64,000 nt of DNA, taken from Abyssibacter sp036156195 (GTDB lineage Bacteria > Pseudomonadota > Gammaproteobacteria > Nevskiales > OUC007). A program made the position numbers and the translations under genes. Shown in pieces: positions 52,001 through 60,786 of the stretch; the stretch's first letter is position 1; each line of letters starts with the position of its first letter. Location of the stretch: contig JAYZUZ010000012.1 of assembly GCA_036156195.1 (NCBI GenBank), forward strand, positions 124,001 to 188,000, read 5' to 3'. The notes under the pieces were generated by a model, which made no database searches, was not told where the DNA came from, and saw nothing but the letters and a program-made list of their open reading frames with translations.

Positions 52001-53298
52001 TCCCGCATGCGGCCCTGCTGCGTCAATACGCCGATCAGACCACGCAGTGCGTTCACGTTGTTCGGCTGCACGGACAGAATCGCGCGGAATGCGGCATCCG
52101 CCCGGTCCAGATAACCGGCCTCGGCATACAAGTCACCCAGCGAACTTCTGACGCTGAGTTCATTCGGCCGGTCTGCCGTTGCCTGCTCATAGAGCTGAAT
52201 GGCCCGTTCCGACTCACCAGCCGCACGCGCGGCTTCGGCCTGCCTCACAACCGTCCAGAAGCGAGCGCTGTCCAATGCTTCGGACCAGCGCTGACCCCGC
52301 TTGGTGTCTGCGGCACGCGCACGCTCAAGATACTGAACGGCCAGGGCAAACTGCTCCTGACGAAGCAGGATGATGCCGATGCCACCGAGTGCATCCGGGT
52401 TGTTGGGCTCGTTACGCAGAACTTCCTGAAACTCGGTGTACGCGAGATTGAGGTCACCTGCATTGAGATTCCGGTAGGCCTCGGCCACCAAGTCGTCTTC
52501 GGTTTCTTCGACGGGACGGTTCAGAGACGCCAGACGCCGGGACAGTTCGGCATCCTGCCCGAACCGGTTGAGATAAGCCCGGTAGTAGCGCTCATCACCA
52601 GCCTTGGGTGATAACCAGACCAGGGCCTGGCGCCAGGCAGCCCGCGCCTGCTCGGCGACAACTGCATTGTCCACAAGCTGCGCAAGGTCACTAATGCCCT
52701 GACGGCGCGTCTCTTCGCGGTAAGTCAGATGCTGGGCCAGCGCCAACTGATAAATCGGCTGGTCCGGATAGGTCTTGGCGAGCTGTGCAAGCCCGGAACG
52801 CGCCTCACCCCACCCGTTCGTGGCACCCGCCAGGGTCTGGTAGTACTCCAATGCGAGTCGTCCGTCAGGTGCCACATCTCCAAAGGCTTGGCGATAGGCC
52901 TGCACCGACTTGTCGTACTCGCCGTTTTGCGCGAGTTGGCGAGCCTGATCAAGCTGACGCTGGTCGATGGCGCTCTGGGCAATCGCTGCCCTGAGTTCAC
53001 GCACGCCCGGATCATTGGGAGCAGCCTGCATGAGCTGGTCAAGGTATTGCTGCGCAACCCCCGGCCGGCCGGCGCGCGCTTCCATGGCCCCCAGTCCGGA
53101 CAAGGCTGCCGGATTACTCGGATCCGATTGCAGCAGCTTTTGCCAGGCCTCGCGCGCTAGATCGAAGCGCCCGCGGTTTTCCCAGTAACGGGCCTGCTCT
53201 GCAACGCGGGTTTCGGCAGCGGTCTGCGCATACAGCGGGGCGGAGCACGCTACAGCTAGCACTGCGGCCGTTAGCAGTCCCCGAAAATCAACCAGCAT
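49015..53298 (-). CDS. bcsC: Cellulose synthase operon protein C (TPR plus outer-membrane barrel)
   Basis: The 1427-residue exporter guides the nascent glucan across periplasm and outer membrane. A signal peptide (LTAAVLAVACSAPLYAQT) is followed by a very long run of TPR repeats to about residue 880. A Pro/Arg-rich linker spans about 890-1080, and the C-terminal BCSC barrel contains VSIGATLGFDNARDYEQFNG and FLRYWFRPQ. The ATG at 53298 is preferred because GGGAG lies seven bases upstream; an ATG at 53310 precedes that site. It overlaps bcsZ by 28 bases and the TPR gene by four. Confidence 0.94.
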   Translation of the reverse strand: MLVDFRGLLTAAVLAVACSAPLYAQTAAETRVAEQARYWENRGRFDLAREAWQKLLQSDPSNPAALSGLGAMEARAGRPGVAQQYLDQLMQAAPNDPGVRELRAAIAQSAIDQRQLDQARQLAQNGEYDKSVQAYRQAFGDVAPDGRLALEYYQTLAGATNGWGEARSGLAQLAKTYPDQPIYQLALAQHLTYREETRRQGISDLAQLVDNAVVAEQARAAWRQALVWLSPKAGDERYYRAYLNRFGQDAELSRRLASLNRPVEETEDDLVAEAYRNLNAGDLNLAYTEFQEVLRNEPNNPDALGGIGIILLRQEQFALAVQYLERARAADTKRGQRWSEALDSARFWTVVRQAEAARAAGESERAIQLYEQATADRPNELSVRSSLGDLYAEAGYLDRADAAFRAILSVQPNNVNALRGLIGVLTQQGRMREALALAERVPQEQRGELGNLATLKAQYLRDQASEATSAQNFAEAERLLKEALILDPQSPWVRLDLARLYQRQGRTREANTLIDGLLDSSPRMAEALYVKALLVSENQRWYEGLQLLEQVPLQSRTDYMNNLQRRLWVRYQSERAAVFARLGRPEQAAQILRQIEPLVGESPELLGALATALAEIGEEGEALRYMRMALSRQAVPDPGTRLQYASLLLKLRQDAEFEVQIEDLQNEPSLTAQQRQDLANLQVAHRLRQADVIREEGDLALAYEYLHPLLKVNPNDPRLLMALARLYSDANEYDRTLEIYDRVLRIDPSSIDAYKGAIAASISLQQYDRAESLLAQALEREPGNARLYALAGRLARIQGQDGRALEYFRQALALDAESNRGELGGTDSWRHAPTLYLIDPERAQLGLKRGAELALDTRLHDDRALVSGGAAAQIRKTGGLRADGTGFGAQPVGMPAQGRPGEPRDSPATLSANRFDATLSPQTDTRSPETYRSYPIRPQAPSEGEVIYESAPYTLDESLTAPGTVPYPANPGVIPPPTRSVAPAYQSVPAPPSSQRPPVIYEYPAREPLRPAPSQIPRQRPRLVATDPRDDILREISEIRAQRSAYGAGGLSLRTRDGQPGLDELTDLELPVEFSFAPAAGRVRLRAVPVFLDAGNLDGRELAFFGALPLVEGVVAGDREDLSFSQDDAGVAVGLVYDVANLRLDVGSTPIGFREEDLQGGIRWAPRTGDLVWQLDLSRRSVSDSLLSYAGAFDPALGVNWGGVMRTGGRLDLAYDGGPNGLYTNAAYYVLEGNNVLDNTQFEVGAGFYSRAIDRDNMRVTWGINATSFFYEHNIRYFTFGHGGYFSPQFYLSLGVPVEWLGRQDRWSYRVSGALGIQSFREDDAAYFPTSDALQSALVEFQQNEPTLPVESRYEGQSVTGLGFNLSGEFEYMLAPQVSIGATLGFDNARDYEQFNGMGFLRYWFRPQAQVPLPPSRLAPDWVGDPS

Positions 53299-54449
53299 GA
53301 ACGCTCCCATTTAGGAATGATTCGACCCGTTTCATCGAAACGGTACCAGCCGTCCAACTGGCCTTCCCCGAACAATGACAATACGTGATCGTAATATGCA
53401 GGCACATCGCCGAGCAGCCCCCCGCGATCAGCCGCCTCTATCAATAATTGCTGTGCTTCTAAGGCCTTATCATCCCCCAAAGCGTTGAGATAAGGCAACA
53501 AAGCCGCACTAAACCCGACGGGAGAGCCCTGCGAGAGCACCTCGCCAGTCAACACATCCACGCGCTCTGGAGGTCGCGGAGCGACCGCCAGTAAATCATG
53601 CATCCCATGGAGTGCCGCAAGACTGTCTGAGCCTGGCGTCATGCCCGCCCACAGGTACACCCGAATCGCATCATAACTTCCGTGTGGCTCAGTTCCTTCG
53701 GGAAAGGCCACCCCTTCCGGTCCATAAACCACCCAATCTGGAGCCAGTCCACGCGCTTGTGCCAGGCTGATCACCAATGCGGTGTGGTTTCGGATCAACG
53801 CGCGCCAGGGGCCGCTGGGTTGATGCTCGGCAAGGTAACGAAACTGGAACTCGGGCAGATAACTCGGATTGAGCCGGTATCGGCCGCCACCAAGATCAAA
53901 GCCCTCCGGCGCTGGGAGCATGAACTCAAGACCATCACCCGACTTGATGACCGTGCGACGGACGATTTGTCCAAGCAGTTTGTCCGCGATGACGGCGTAC
54001 TGCGGCACATCCCAGAGTCTTGACGCCTCCAGCAAGGTATAAGCGATCCAGAGATCGGCGTCGGTGGCCGGATTGGCATCAATGACGCCCCAGCTACCGT
54101 CATCGCGCTGCCCCCATAACCAGGCGGGCAAATGCGCTGTCAGGCTGCCCTGTGCCAGATTGTGTGTCGTCCAGGACAGAATCGACGCAAACGTTTGGGG
54201 TTCATTGGCCACCAGCGCAAAAAACAAACCGTAGGCCTGGCCCTCGGACGTCGACCGGGCGCCGTCGGTTCTGTCAATCACGCGACCATCGGCCTGAATG
54301 AAGTGGGTCTTGAACGCCTCCCACCGATGCCAGGATCGCTCGAAAACGCTGCAGCCTGGCAATCCCGTCGCCATCACCAGCGCCAGGCAGAGCCCGGTCA
54401 ACGACCGGGCTCTTGTCGGAGTGACGAATGCCCTAACGCTTGCCTTCAT
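53271..54449 (-). CDS. bcsZ: Endo-1,4-beta-glucanase BcsZ (GH8)
   Basis: A 392-residue periplasmic cellulase of glycoside hydrolase family 8, which trims the nascent cellulose and affects its crystallinity. The proton donor Glu is in STSEGQAYGLFFALVANE near residue 69. The catalytic Asp is in GSYDAIRVYLWAGM near 258. The leader ends LPGC, so it may be a lipoprotein. The ATG at 54449 is preferred to a TTG three codons upstream. It overlaps both bcsAB and bcsC. Confidence 0.94.
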   Translation of the reverse strand: MKASVRAFVTPTRARSLTGLCLALVMATGLPGCSVFERSWHRWEAFKTHFIQADGRVIDRTDGARSTSEGQAYGLFFALVANEPQTFASILSWTTHNLAQGSLTAHLPAWLWGQRDDGSWGVIDANPATDADLWIAYTLLEASRLWDVPQYAVIADKLLGQIVRRTVIKSGDGLEFMLPAPEGFDLGGGRYRLNPSYLPEFQFRYLAEHQPSGPWRALIRNHTALVISLAQARGLAPDWVVYGPEGVAFPEGTEPHGSYDAIRVYLWAGMTPGSDSLAALHGMHDLLAVAPRPPERVDVLTGEVLSQGSPVGFSAALLPYLNALGDDKALEAQQLLIEAADRGGLLGDVPAYYDHVLSLFGEGQLDGWYRFDETGRIIPKWERSCWLIFGDC

Positions 54450-57400
54450 GCCGGGCAATGGCCATCCGTCGTAAGGTGCGATAAAGCACGGCCGCGACGA
54501 TTAGCGCAATGATCAGCATCAGGATCAACATGCCCAGCGGTTTGGTGGAGAACCAGTGTTTCAGCGCCATGATCAGAGGCAGGCGGCCTACTTTGTACTG
54601 CGTGCCCAGGCGGTAGTGATTGATCTCGGAGCCATTGAGCAGCACCAGATCCCCCTGCAGAAACTGACGGTCACCTGGATCCAGCAGCAGATTGGCGACT
54701 TCAAGCAACCGCTCGTCCTGACCGGCGGTGAGCACCACGACTGTTTTCTCCGAACTCACCGGGGATTCAAAACTCATCATGGCGCCGAGGGCATCCCCTG
54801 CTTCGAGCAAAACCTGACCTGCATGGTCCACAGCCGCTTCGAGGTCATAACCACGCCAGCGTCCCAGCAACCGCTCGATTGGACCAATCACCCGGAGCCG
54901 CGCTGTACCGCCCACCAGACTTAGCGGCATGTCATCCGCCCATTGCTCCAATAAGGGCTGATTGCCGGCCGATCCCAGCACCAGAACGTTCTTGCCCTTG
55001 ATTGCACCAGTGTCGGCACCCTGCGTCAGGGTGACGCGTGTGGCCGGATACCCGGTTGAGTTGCCGAGATGCCCCATCAGGGCCAGGTAGGTTGCGATTT
55101 CGCTGGTGCCCAGCCTGCTCGGTAGTGCAATCGCCGTTTCCGACATGTCGGCCAATCGGCTGTAGGGGTAACCGCCATTGGCGAATAGCGACAACTCCGG
55201 CAGGGCGGTGTAATGCGGGAAGTCGCTGAAATCAATCTTGGACCCTGGATCAACCACGCCGCGCAGGTTATCCAGAACCACATCCTTGCAGCGGTCCTGC
55301 TTCTGCCGTTCAAAGAAGTAGTGGAACTGCAGTTGATTGCTGCCAGTAATCTTGAAGTACGGAATATTGACTTTTGTTTCGTTGACAGAATCCAGTTCGC
55401 TCAGGAACGGAATCTGAATTCTGCGTTTGAGCCCACCGGCAGCGTTGGAATCGTTATCGCTTGCGAGCGGGATGGCATCGACAAATTCATTGTTGATGTT
55501 GACGTTTAAGGTCGACTTCGGACCAATCGTCGGGGTGTAACGATACTTCAGCTCCATCGGTACGCCATCGCTTTCCCAGGCGTAGAGATCCGGTGGCACG
55601 TGGAAATTGACTCGGATCAAATCCGGGTACAGTCCTCGGACCTCGAGATCTCGGCTGCTGACCAGTTCGCTGAAGAGCACAGGCCGATCGGTGGGTACCC
55701 AACGTGGCGCATCGTAGGGCTCACGCGGCTTGGGCTCCTCAAGGCTGCGAATGACAGCGGTTTCCCCAGCCAGCGCCTCCGCCCCCAGGCTTAACGCCTT
55801 TGCAGCCGTGATCATGCCTTCAGGTGAGGCCCCCGACACAACAAGCAACTTGGACGTATTGTTTCGCGGGTTGTTCACCATCGACACCGTCGAGGTCCCG
55901 TTGCTGGGCAGCGTATAGCCACCCACACGCGCCCCGGCCCCGCCGATGACAACGGCATGGCCCTCTGGCAACTCGCCATTGAGAATCACAGGGAACTTGG
56001 CGCCTCGGTAGGCCGCCTGCGCACCAAACCACGACGCGACGATGCCGGCCGCCTTCATCTCTTCGATGCTGGGCTCTGAGGCGAAGACGAACGGGAGTTC
56101 CAGTGTGCTCTGGTCACGACGGTCAAAGAACGGCTGCGGCAGCAGGTTCAACTCGTTCGCAAGCAACAGGGGCTGCGTGGTGAGTGTGAGGCTGCTGTTC
56201 TTGCTGATATTTGCCCATAGCGATGTATGGGCCGGATCTTCGCAGTCGTAGGTGTAGTGCCCGATGAACTGCAGCAAGATTGTGTTGTATCGCACGAACA
56301 ATCGTGGGTCGATATTAAACGTATGCTCCCCACCACTGGCCGTCTCCTCGCTCAATGGAATGGTGGTTACCAGCTCCGTGTTCACGAATACGTTGATATG
56401 GGACAGTTCAAAGACCAGAGACGGCGAATGCGCGTAGCGCAGTGTCATTTGCGCCTGGGTAATCACCTCATCATCCCGGACCGATACCGGCAATGAGATT
56501 TCTCCCTGGATACCCCGTAACCGGATGGAATCCTGAATCCCGCTGAGTTCTTGAAGGTCAAGGGTGCGCGTCACCGTCGGCAACGTCGTGTTGCGCTTCG
56601 CCTGTTGTGTCTGGGCCTGCGCGTCATCCGGCGCGATCGCAAGCAAAGATGTCGCCAGCGCTAGCATGGCACCGGTGGCAGTCACTCGACGCACCAGCCG
56701 GGTCGCTCCCCCAACCAACCCAGACCAAAACCGGCCCAAATACATTTCGATCACGCGATAAACCCCGTAGTAGCCGAAGGACAACACTTCTAAGAATGCT
56801 CTGCCTGGATGATCCACATCACGATTCTGGGCCCAGGTGACCCAGGCATCCGCTCTTCCAAAAATACAGTGAAGCAAGTGCTTCTCCTGTTCAATGTCGA
56901 GTGGCTCAAATTGGACGCTCAGGGTATCGCCGACGGAACGCGTCACCCGGCAATCCCAAGCAATATCCGAGGTGCTGGGCAGCACCTGCACCCACACTTC
57001 GCTGCCCATTGGCAACTGGGTGGGACGCTCCAGCCTGACCGCACAGCCACCCTCGGAGAGGTCCAGCGTGCGGGCGGATAAACGCGTTCCATCCGGCAAC
57101 GTCACCTCGGCTTCGAGATCGGACTCCACGCGGATGGTTCGCCGCACCTGCTTGCTTTCCCAGGCGACGGCCAGCGCAGCTCCGATGATGATCAGGTTAT
57201 AAACCGACCAGCTCATGTTCAGAATGACGGTGTCAATCTCGTGCGTGCTCCAGAAGAACAGGCGTCCCACCCCGATGATGACTCCGCCAAGATTGGCAGC
57301 CACCAGGATTAGATATGGGATAGCCATCTTCTGATCGAAGTATTCGTGTTCGACGATGCCACCCTTGGCGGTCACGTTGAACGAGCCCAGCTTTGGATTG

Positions 57401-58917
57401 ATGATGGCGAGCAATGTGGGTGCCGTGATGTACGACGCCAGAACGGTCTCGTACACCTCGGCCCAGAATGAATGCCGGAACGGCCCCTGCAACCGCGAGT
57501 TGGTCATGTTCGCGATGAGCAAATGAGGCAGCGCGTACGCCGCAATCATCAAGGCCTGTGCCTGAATGATCTTGGCGTCGAACAACAGATAGGACAACGG
57601 CGCCGAGAGAAAAACGATTCGCGGCAGCCCGTAAAAGAAGTGGAGCATGGCGTTGGCGTAACAAAGCCGTTGCCCGAAACGCAGCCCTCGCTTAAGAAAG
57701 GGATTGTCGGTCCGAAAGATCTGCGCCATGCCGCGCGCCCAGCGGATGCGCTGGCCGATATGCGCCGACAAGGACTCAGTTGCGAGTCCAGCCGCCTGGG
57801 CGACATTGATATACGCCGAGCGCCAGCCGCGTCGATGCATCTTCAACGCTGTATGGGCATCTTCAGTCACCGTCTCAACGGCGACGCCTCCGACCTCCTC
57901 CAGTGCTTCCCGCCGTAAGACGGCGCAGGAACCGCAGAAAAAGGTGGCATCCCAGAAATCGTTACCGTCCTGCAGCAAGCCGTAGAACAGCTCGCCCTCG
58001 TTCGGAACCTGCTTGAACGTGCCGAGATTGCGCTCAAAGGGGTCCGGTGAGAAAAAATGGTGAGGCAACTGCACCAAGGCCATCCGGGGGTCCTTGAGGA
58101 ACCAGCCCACCGACACCTGCAAAAACGAGCGTGTGGGGATGTGATCGCAATCGAAAATCGTAATCAGGTCGCCCGATGTTTTCGTCAGGGCTTTGTTGAT
58201 ATTGCCGGCTTTGGCGTGGGTGGATTCCTTGCGTGGCAGGTGGGTAACCCCAACCTCGCGACAGAAATCCCCGAACTCATCACGGCAGCCATCGTCCAGG
58301 ACATAGACATTCATCTTGTCCTCGGGCCAATCCATTTGCATGGCTGCGAGCACCGTAGGGCGTACCACCTCGAGGGGCTCGTTGTAGGTCGGGATGAATA
58401 CATCGACCGTCGGCCACTCATCCGTATCTTCCGGCAACGGATACGGTCGGCGGTGCAGGGGCCACAAGACCTGGAAATACCCGAGAATGAGCACCAGCAC
58501 GGCGTAGAACTCGGCGAGTATCAGACCGATGGCAAAGAACAGGTCAACGTAGGTGACGCCGGGCACGCCGAAGCCAATGGTCTCGGTGACCCGCCAGTAG
58601 AAATACCGGAACGAGGTCAGCAACGAGATCATCATCAGACAGATGGAGATCAAGTGGCCCTCGTACCGTCGCAACCAGGAACACAGGGCGAACGAGCCGA
58701 CCGCGAAGACGGCCTGCCAGAACAGACCGACGGGCGTGGTGATGATGAGCCAGACCGGCCCGGCAGCGATGACGATCGCGATCAACAGCGCCAGACGGGA
58801 ATCCAGCACTGGCAGGTTGGCGAGTTTTTCAACGTACCGCATGAACCCATCGGAGCGCCGCCAATCGGCCTCGGGCGTCATGGTGGACTGACCCATCTCC
58901 GAGGAATTGCCTCTCAT
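54433..58917 (-). CDS. bcsAB: Fused cellulose synthase BcsA-BcsB (GT2 catalytic subunit, PilZ domain and periplasmic subunit)
   Basis: One uninterrupted frame of 1494 residues. The BcsA part has membrane helices and a GT2 domain with DDG (208-210), DCDH (256-259), TED (351-353) and QRIRW (389-393). Its PilZ domain carries the c-di-GMP motifs RRTIR (592-596) and DLSEGG (619-624). After about residue 740 a signal-like hydrophobic stretch (GAMLALATSLLAIAPDDAQA) leads into BcsB with its carbohydrate-binding and flavodoxin-like repeats. A C-terminal membrane anchor (LGMLILMLIIALIVAAVLY) closes it. Fusion is known from Komagataeibacter AcsAB; a gammaproteobacterial case is less usual. ATGA overlap with bcsQ. 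Confidence 0.95.
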   Translation of the reverse strand: MRGNSSEMGQSTMTPEADWRRSDGFMRYVEKLANLPVLDSRLALLIAIVIAAGPVWLIITTPVGLFWQAVFAVGSFALCSWLRRYEGHLISICLMMISLLTSFRYFYWRVTETIGFGVPGVTYVDLFFAIGLILAEFYAVLVLILGYFQVLWPLHRRPYPLPEDTDEWPTVDVFIPTYNEPLEVVRPTVLAAMQMDWPEDKMNVYVLDDGCRDEFGDFCREVGVTHLPRKESTHAKAGNINKALTKTSGDLITIFDCDHIPTRSFLQVSVGWFLKDPRMALVQLPHHFFSPDPFERNLGTFKQVPNEGELFYGLLQDGNDFWDATFFCGSCAVLRREALEEVGGVAVETVTEDAHTALKMHRRGWRSAYINVAQAAGLATESLSAHIGQRIRWARGMAQIFRTDNPFLKRGLRFGQRLCYANAMLHFFYGLPRIVFLSAPLSYLLFDAKIIQAQALMIAAYALPHLLIANMTNSRLQGPFRHSFWAEVYETVLASYITAPTLLAIINPKLGSFNVTAKGGIVEHEYFDQKMAIPYLILVAANLGGVIIGVGRLFFWSTHEIDTVILNMSWSVYNLIIIGAALAVAWESKQVRRTIRVESDLEAEVTLPDGTRLSARTLDLSEGGCAVRLERPTQLPMGSEVWVQVLPSTSDIAWDCRVTRSVGDTLSVQFEPLDIEQEKHLLHCIFGRADAWVTWAQNRDVDHPGRAFLEVLSFGYYGVYRVIEMYLGRFWSGLVGGATRLVRRVTATGAMLALATSLLAIAPDDAQAQTQQAKRNTTLPTVTRTLDLQELSGIQDSIRLRGIQGEISLPVSVRDDEVITQAQMTLRYAHSPSLVFELSHINVFVNTELVTTIPLSEETASGGEHTFNIDPRLFVRYNTILLQFIGHYTYDCEDPAHTSLWANISKNSSLTLTTQPLLLANELNLLPQPFFDRRDQSTLELPFVFASEPSIEEMKAAGIVASWFGAQAAYRGAKFPVILNGELPEGHAVVIGGAGARVGGYTLPSNGTSTVSMVNNPRNNTSKLLVVSGASPEGMITAAKALSLGAEALAGETAVIRSLEEPKPREPYDAPRWVPTDRPVLFSELVSSRDLEVRGLYPDLIRVNFHVPPDLYAWESDGVPMELKYRYTPTIGPKSTLNVNINNEFVDAIPLASDNDSNAAGGLKRRIQIPFLSELDSVNETKVNIPYFKITGSNQLQFHYFFERQKQDRCKDVVLDNLRGVVDPGSKIDFSDFPHYTALPELSLFANGGYPYSRLADMSETAIALPSRLGTSEIATYLALMGHLGNSTGYPATRVTLTQGADTGAIKGKNVLVLGSAGNQPLLEQWADDMPLSLVGGTARLRVIGPIERLLGRWRGYDLEAAVDHAGQVLLEAGDALGAMMSFESPVSSEKTVVVLTAGQDERLLEVANLLLDPGDRQFLQGDLVLLNGSEINHYRLGTQYKVGRLPLIMALKHWFSTKPLGMLILMLIIALIVAAVLYRTLRRMAIARHEGKR

Positions 58918-59699
58918 TTCAGTGTCTTCTCCACCCAGGCGGCCAGCGCATCGAAGTCCGTCGCGGCTTTCCCATCCGGTTCGTATGCCATCACGGTTTG
59001 CTGTGCGGCCAGGGCTTCTTCGGCCGCCGCATCAAACCGAACGGCTTCGGGCACAAGGCGATCACCCAGGCGCTCGCCCAGCATGGCACGCACATCCCTG
59101 CACAGTACACGGCCTTCATTCATGCGGTTGAGCAGGAAATAAAGCCCGGCATAGCGCTGCGCCGCTTCGCCTGCATACGTCTCGATCCCCCGCTCTACCG
59201 TGGGGACGGTGATGAAGGACGCGGCATCTGGCAGCACGACGACAATAACCAGGTCTGCCATTTCGACTGCTGCACGTTGGAACGCAGAGGGCCCTGGGGG
59301 CGTATCGAAGAGCGTGTAGTCCGTCTGTTTCTGATCAACTGTGGCTAAGCCTTCGGCCAGCCAGCTGGTTCCGTCGACGACTGCGTGCTCGAAACGCTCG
59401 CGGTGGTGCTCGCTGAGGAAACCGTAGGGCAGGAATCGAAGTCCATCGACACCCTGGCGAACCACCTCGGACCAAGGTTCGGAGCGTAGGGTGGCTGACG
59501 CCAGCCCCTCCGGAGACACCGCATCTGATGAGAGATGAAACTGCAAGGCATTCTGCGCGTCCAAGTCGACTGCACACACACGCCGCCCACGCCCCGCCAG
59601 AGCTTCGGACAAGTTCGCCGTCACAGTCGTTTTCCCGACTCCACCTTTGGGCGACACGATGGCAATTCGTTTGGAGCGTTTGCTCGACTTCCCCAGCAT
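58914..59699 (-). CDS. bcsQ: Cellulose biosynthesis ATPase BcsQ (MinD/ParA-like)
   Basis: The 261-residue ATPase has P-loop SPKGGVGKTTVTANL near residue 15, DLDAQNALQFHL and Walker B LFDTPPGPSAF. BcsQ helps place or assemble the cellulose machine. The frame is open to an ATG at 59843, but this would overlap bcsP by 95 bases. The ATG at 59699 has AGGGG just upstream and gives the family length, so it is preferred. It overlaps bcsAB by four bases. Confidence 0.9.
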   Translation of the reverse strand: MLGKSSKRSKRIAIVSPKGGVGKTTVTANLSEALAGRGRRVCAVDLDAQNALQFHLSSDAVSPEGLASATLRSEPWSEVVRQGVDGLRFLPYGFLSEHHRERFEHAVVDGTSWLAEGLATVDQKQTDYTLFDTPPGPSAFQRAAVEMADLVIVVVLPDAASFITVPTVERGIETYAGEAAQRYAGLYFLLNRMNEGRVLCRDVRAMLGERLGDRLVPEAVRFDAAAEEALAAQQTVMAYEPDGKAATDFDALAAWVEKTLK

Positions 59700-59748
59700 C
59701 TTCCCCTGCAGTCCTTGTTCCGGTATCGGGTTGGGTTCAGGCGCCGAA

Positions 59749-60762
59749 CTAGTCGACTCTGGATTTTTCAAGACGCCCAAAAACCGAAGGCAGGCGTTGA
59801 TCCAACTGACTCTCCGCCACCACGGGCGCTTCTCGGCGTTCATATCGCAGCTTCAGCTTTGCTCCTTCATGCCGCCGCGGGGCCGGTGGCTGTCCCAGGC
59901 GCCCCATTAACTTTGCGATGGCACCACTGCTCGGCCGTCGTGCAGCGACGGGTTCCTCGGATGATTCTCCACGATCAGCGTGCTCGCGCATGTCGGTCAT
60001 CGTAACCTCCTGCCCTGCTGCAGCCTCGGCTTGTGTTGCATCGTCAACGGATTCTGCGACCGCAGCTTCGTGTGCAGAATCTTCTTCCGACGCTCGCGAA
60101 TCCTCAGCGGTGTCAACCGGCGACGCAGATCGCTTGACGCTGTCGACAACACGCTCGGACCCCCGAAGCAAAGCCGCCAGACTCCCCGCCCGCTTGAGCC
60201 GGTCGGTGTCTGCCTCCTCGGCTGGGTCCGGCGCATGGGACCACTCGCCCAGTTCGACAGGTTCATCGGGAATCTCTGCCACAGGAAACGTCTGATCCCC
60301 CAGCTTTGCCAGCAGGGCCCAGCGGTCCGGACTGACCTCGATCTCTTCAACGGCTGCATCAGTGGCATCCGCACGATCCTCTGTCGCACCCTCGTCCACT
60401 GCAGCTAGCGGCTCATCCGATTCAAAAACCTTAGCCGGCTCCGAAGCCTCGCCGCTGACCTCAGCCTCAGCCTCTGCGGCCTCGGCTTCCGTCGCGTCCT
60501 CAGCAGAAGTTTCAGGCGCTTCGGGCATTCCCGGTGGAGGGATATCGGGACGGTCTTCTGCACGCTGAACACGCGGTGGCGGCGGCATCTCTTCTGGAGC
60601 GACGACCGGATCCGCGGCCTTCTGCTTGCGCGATGCTTTGCGACTCGAGGGTTTCCGCTCACTGGACGATGACGCATCGTCGCCCTTGATGTCGCGGTAG
60701 GTCGACGGGTCAAGACCCAAATGAGCGAACAGGTGTTTGACGTCTTCGCCCTTGTTACTCAT
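59749..60762 (-). CDS. bcsP: BcsP-like cellulose biosynthesis accessory protein
   Basis: A 337-residue cytoplasmic protein. The N-terminal motif DVKHLFAHLGLDPSTYRDI is the short segment shared by BcsP and BcsR proteins. Residues 30-290 are low-complexity, rich in Ala, Glu, Asp, Ser and Pro and probably disordered. The C-terminus regains order (SGAIAKLMGRLGQPP and LPSVFGRLEKSRVD). It lies between bcsD and bcsQ, the usual bcsP place. No enzyme motif is present; a scaffold or regulator for BcsQ/BcsA is likely. Confidence 0.8.
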   Translation of the reverse strand: MSNKGEDVKHLFAHLGLDPSTYRDIKGDDASSSSERKPSSRKASRKQKAADPVVAPEEMPPPPRVQRAEDRPDIPPPGMPEAPETSAEDATEAEAAEAEAEVSGEASEPAKVFESDEPLAAVDEGATEDRADATDAAVEEIEVSPDRWALLAKLGDQTFPVAEIPDEPVELGEWSHAPDPAEEADTDRLKRAGSLAALLRGSERVVDSVKRSASPVDTAEDSRASEEDSAHEAAVAESVDDATQAEAAAGQEVTMTDMREHADRGESSEEPVAARRPSSGAIAKLMGRLGQPPAPRRHEGAKLKLRYERREAPVVAESQLDQRLPSVFGRLEKSRVD

Positions 60763-60786
60763 GCATCCATTCCAAAGTGGCCGGAG

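Noticed and set aside
51538..52611. A 357-codon plus-strand frame opposite the bcsC TPR region.
   Set aside because: The repeats of bcsC create a long stop-free antisense frame; the product is not protein-like.
58057..59142. A 361-codon plus-strand frame opposite the start of bcsAB and the end of bcsQ.
   Set aside because: It crosses two strongly supported genes and its translation is His/Gln/Arg-rich shadow sequence.
59699..59843. Longer bcsQ beginning at the ATG at 59843.
   Set aside because: It would overlap the conserved C-terminus of bcsP by 95 bases and has no ribosome site; the ATG at 59699 fits the family length.
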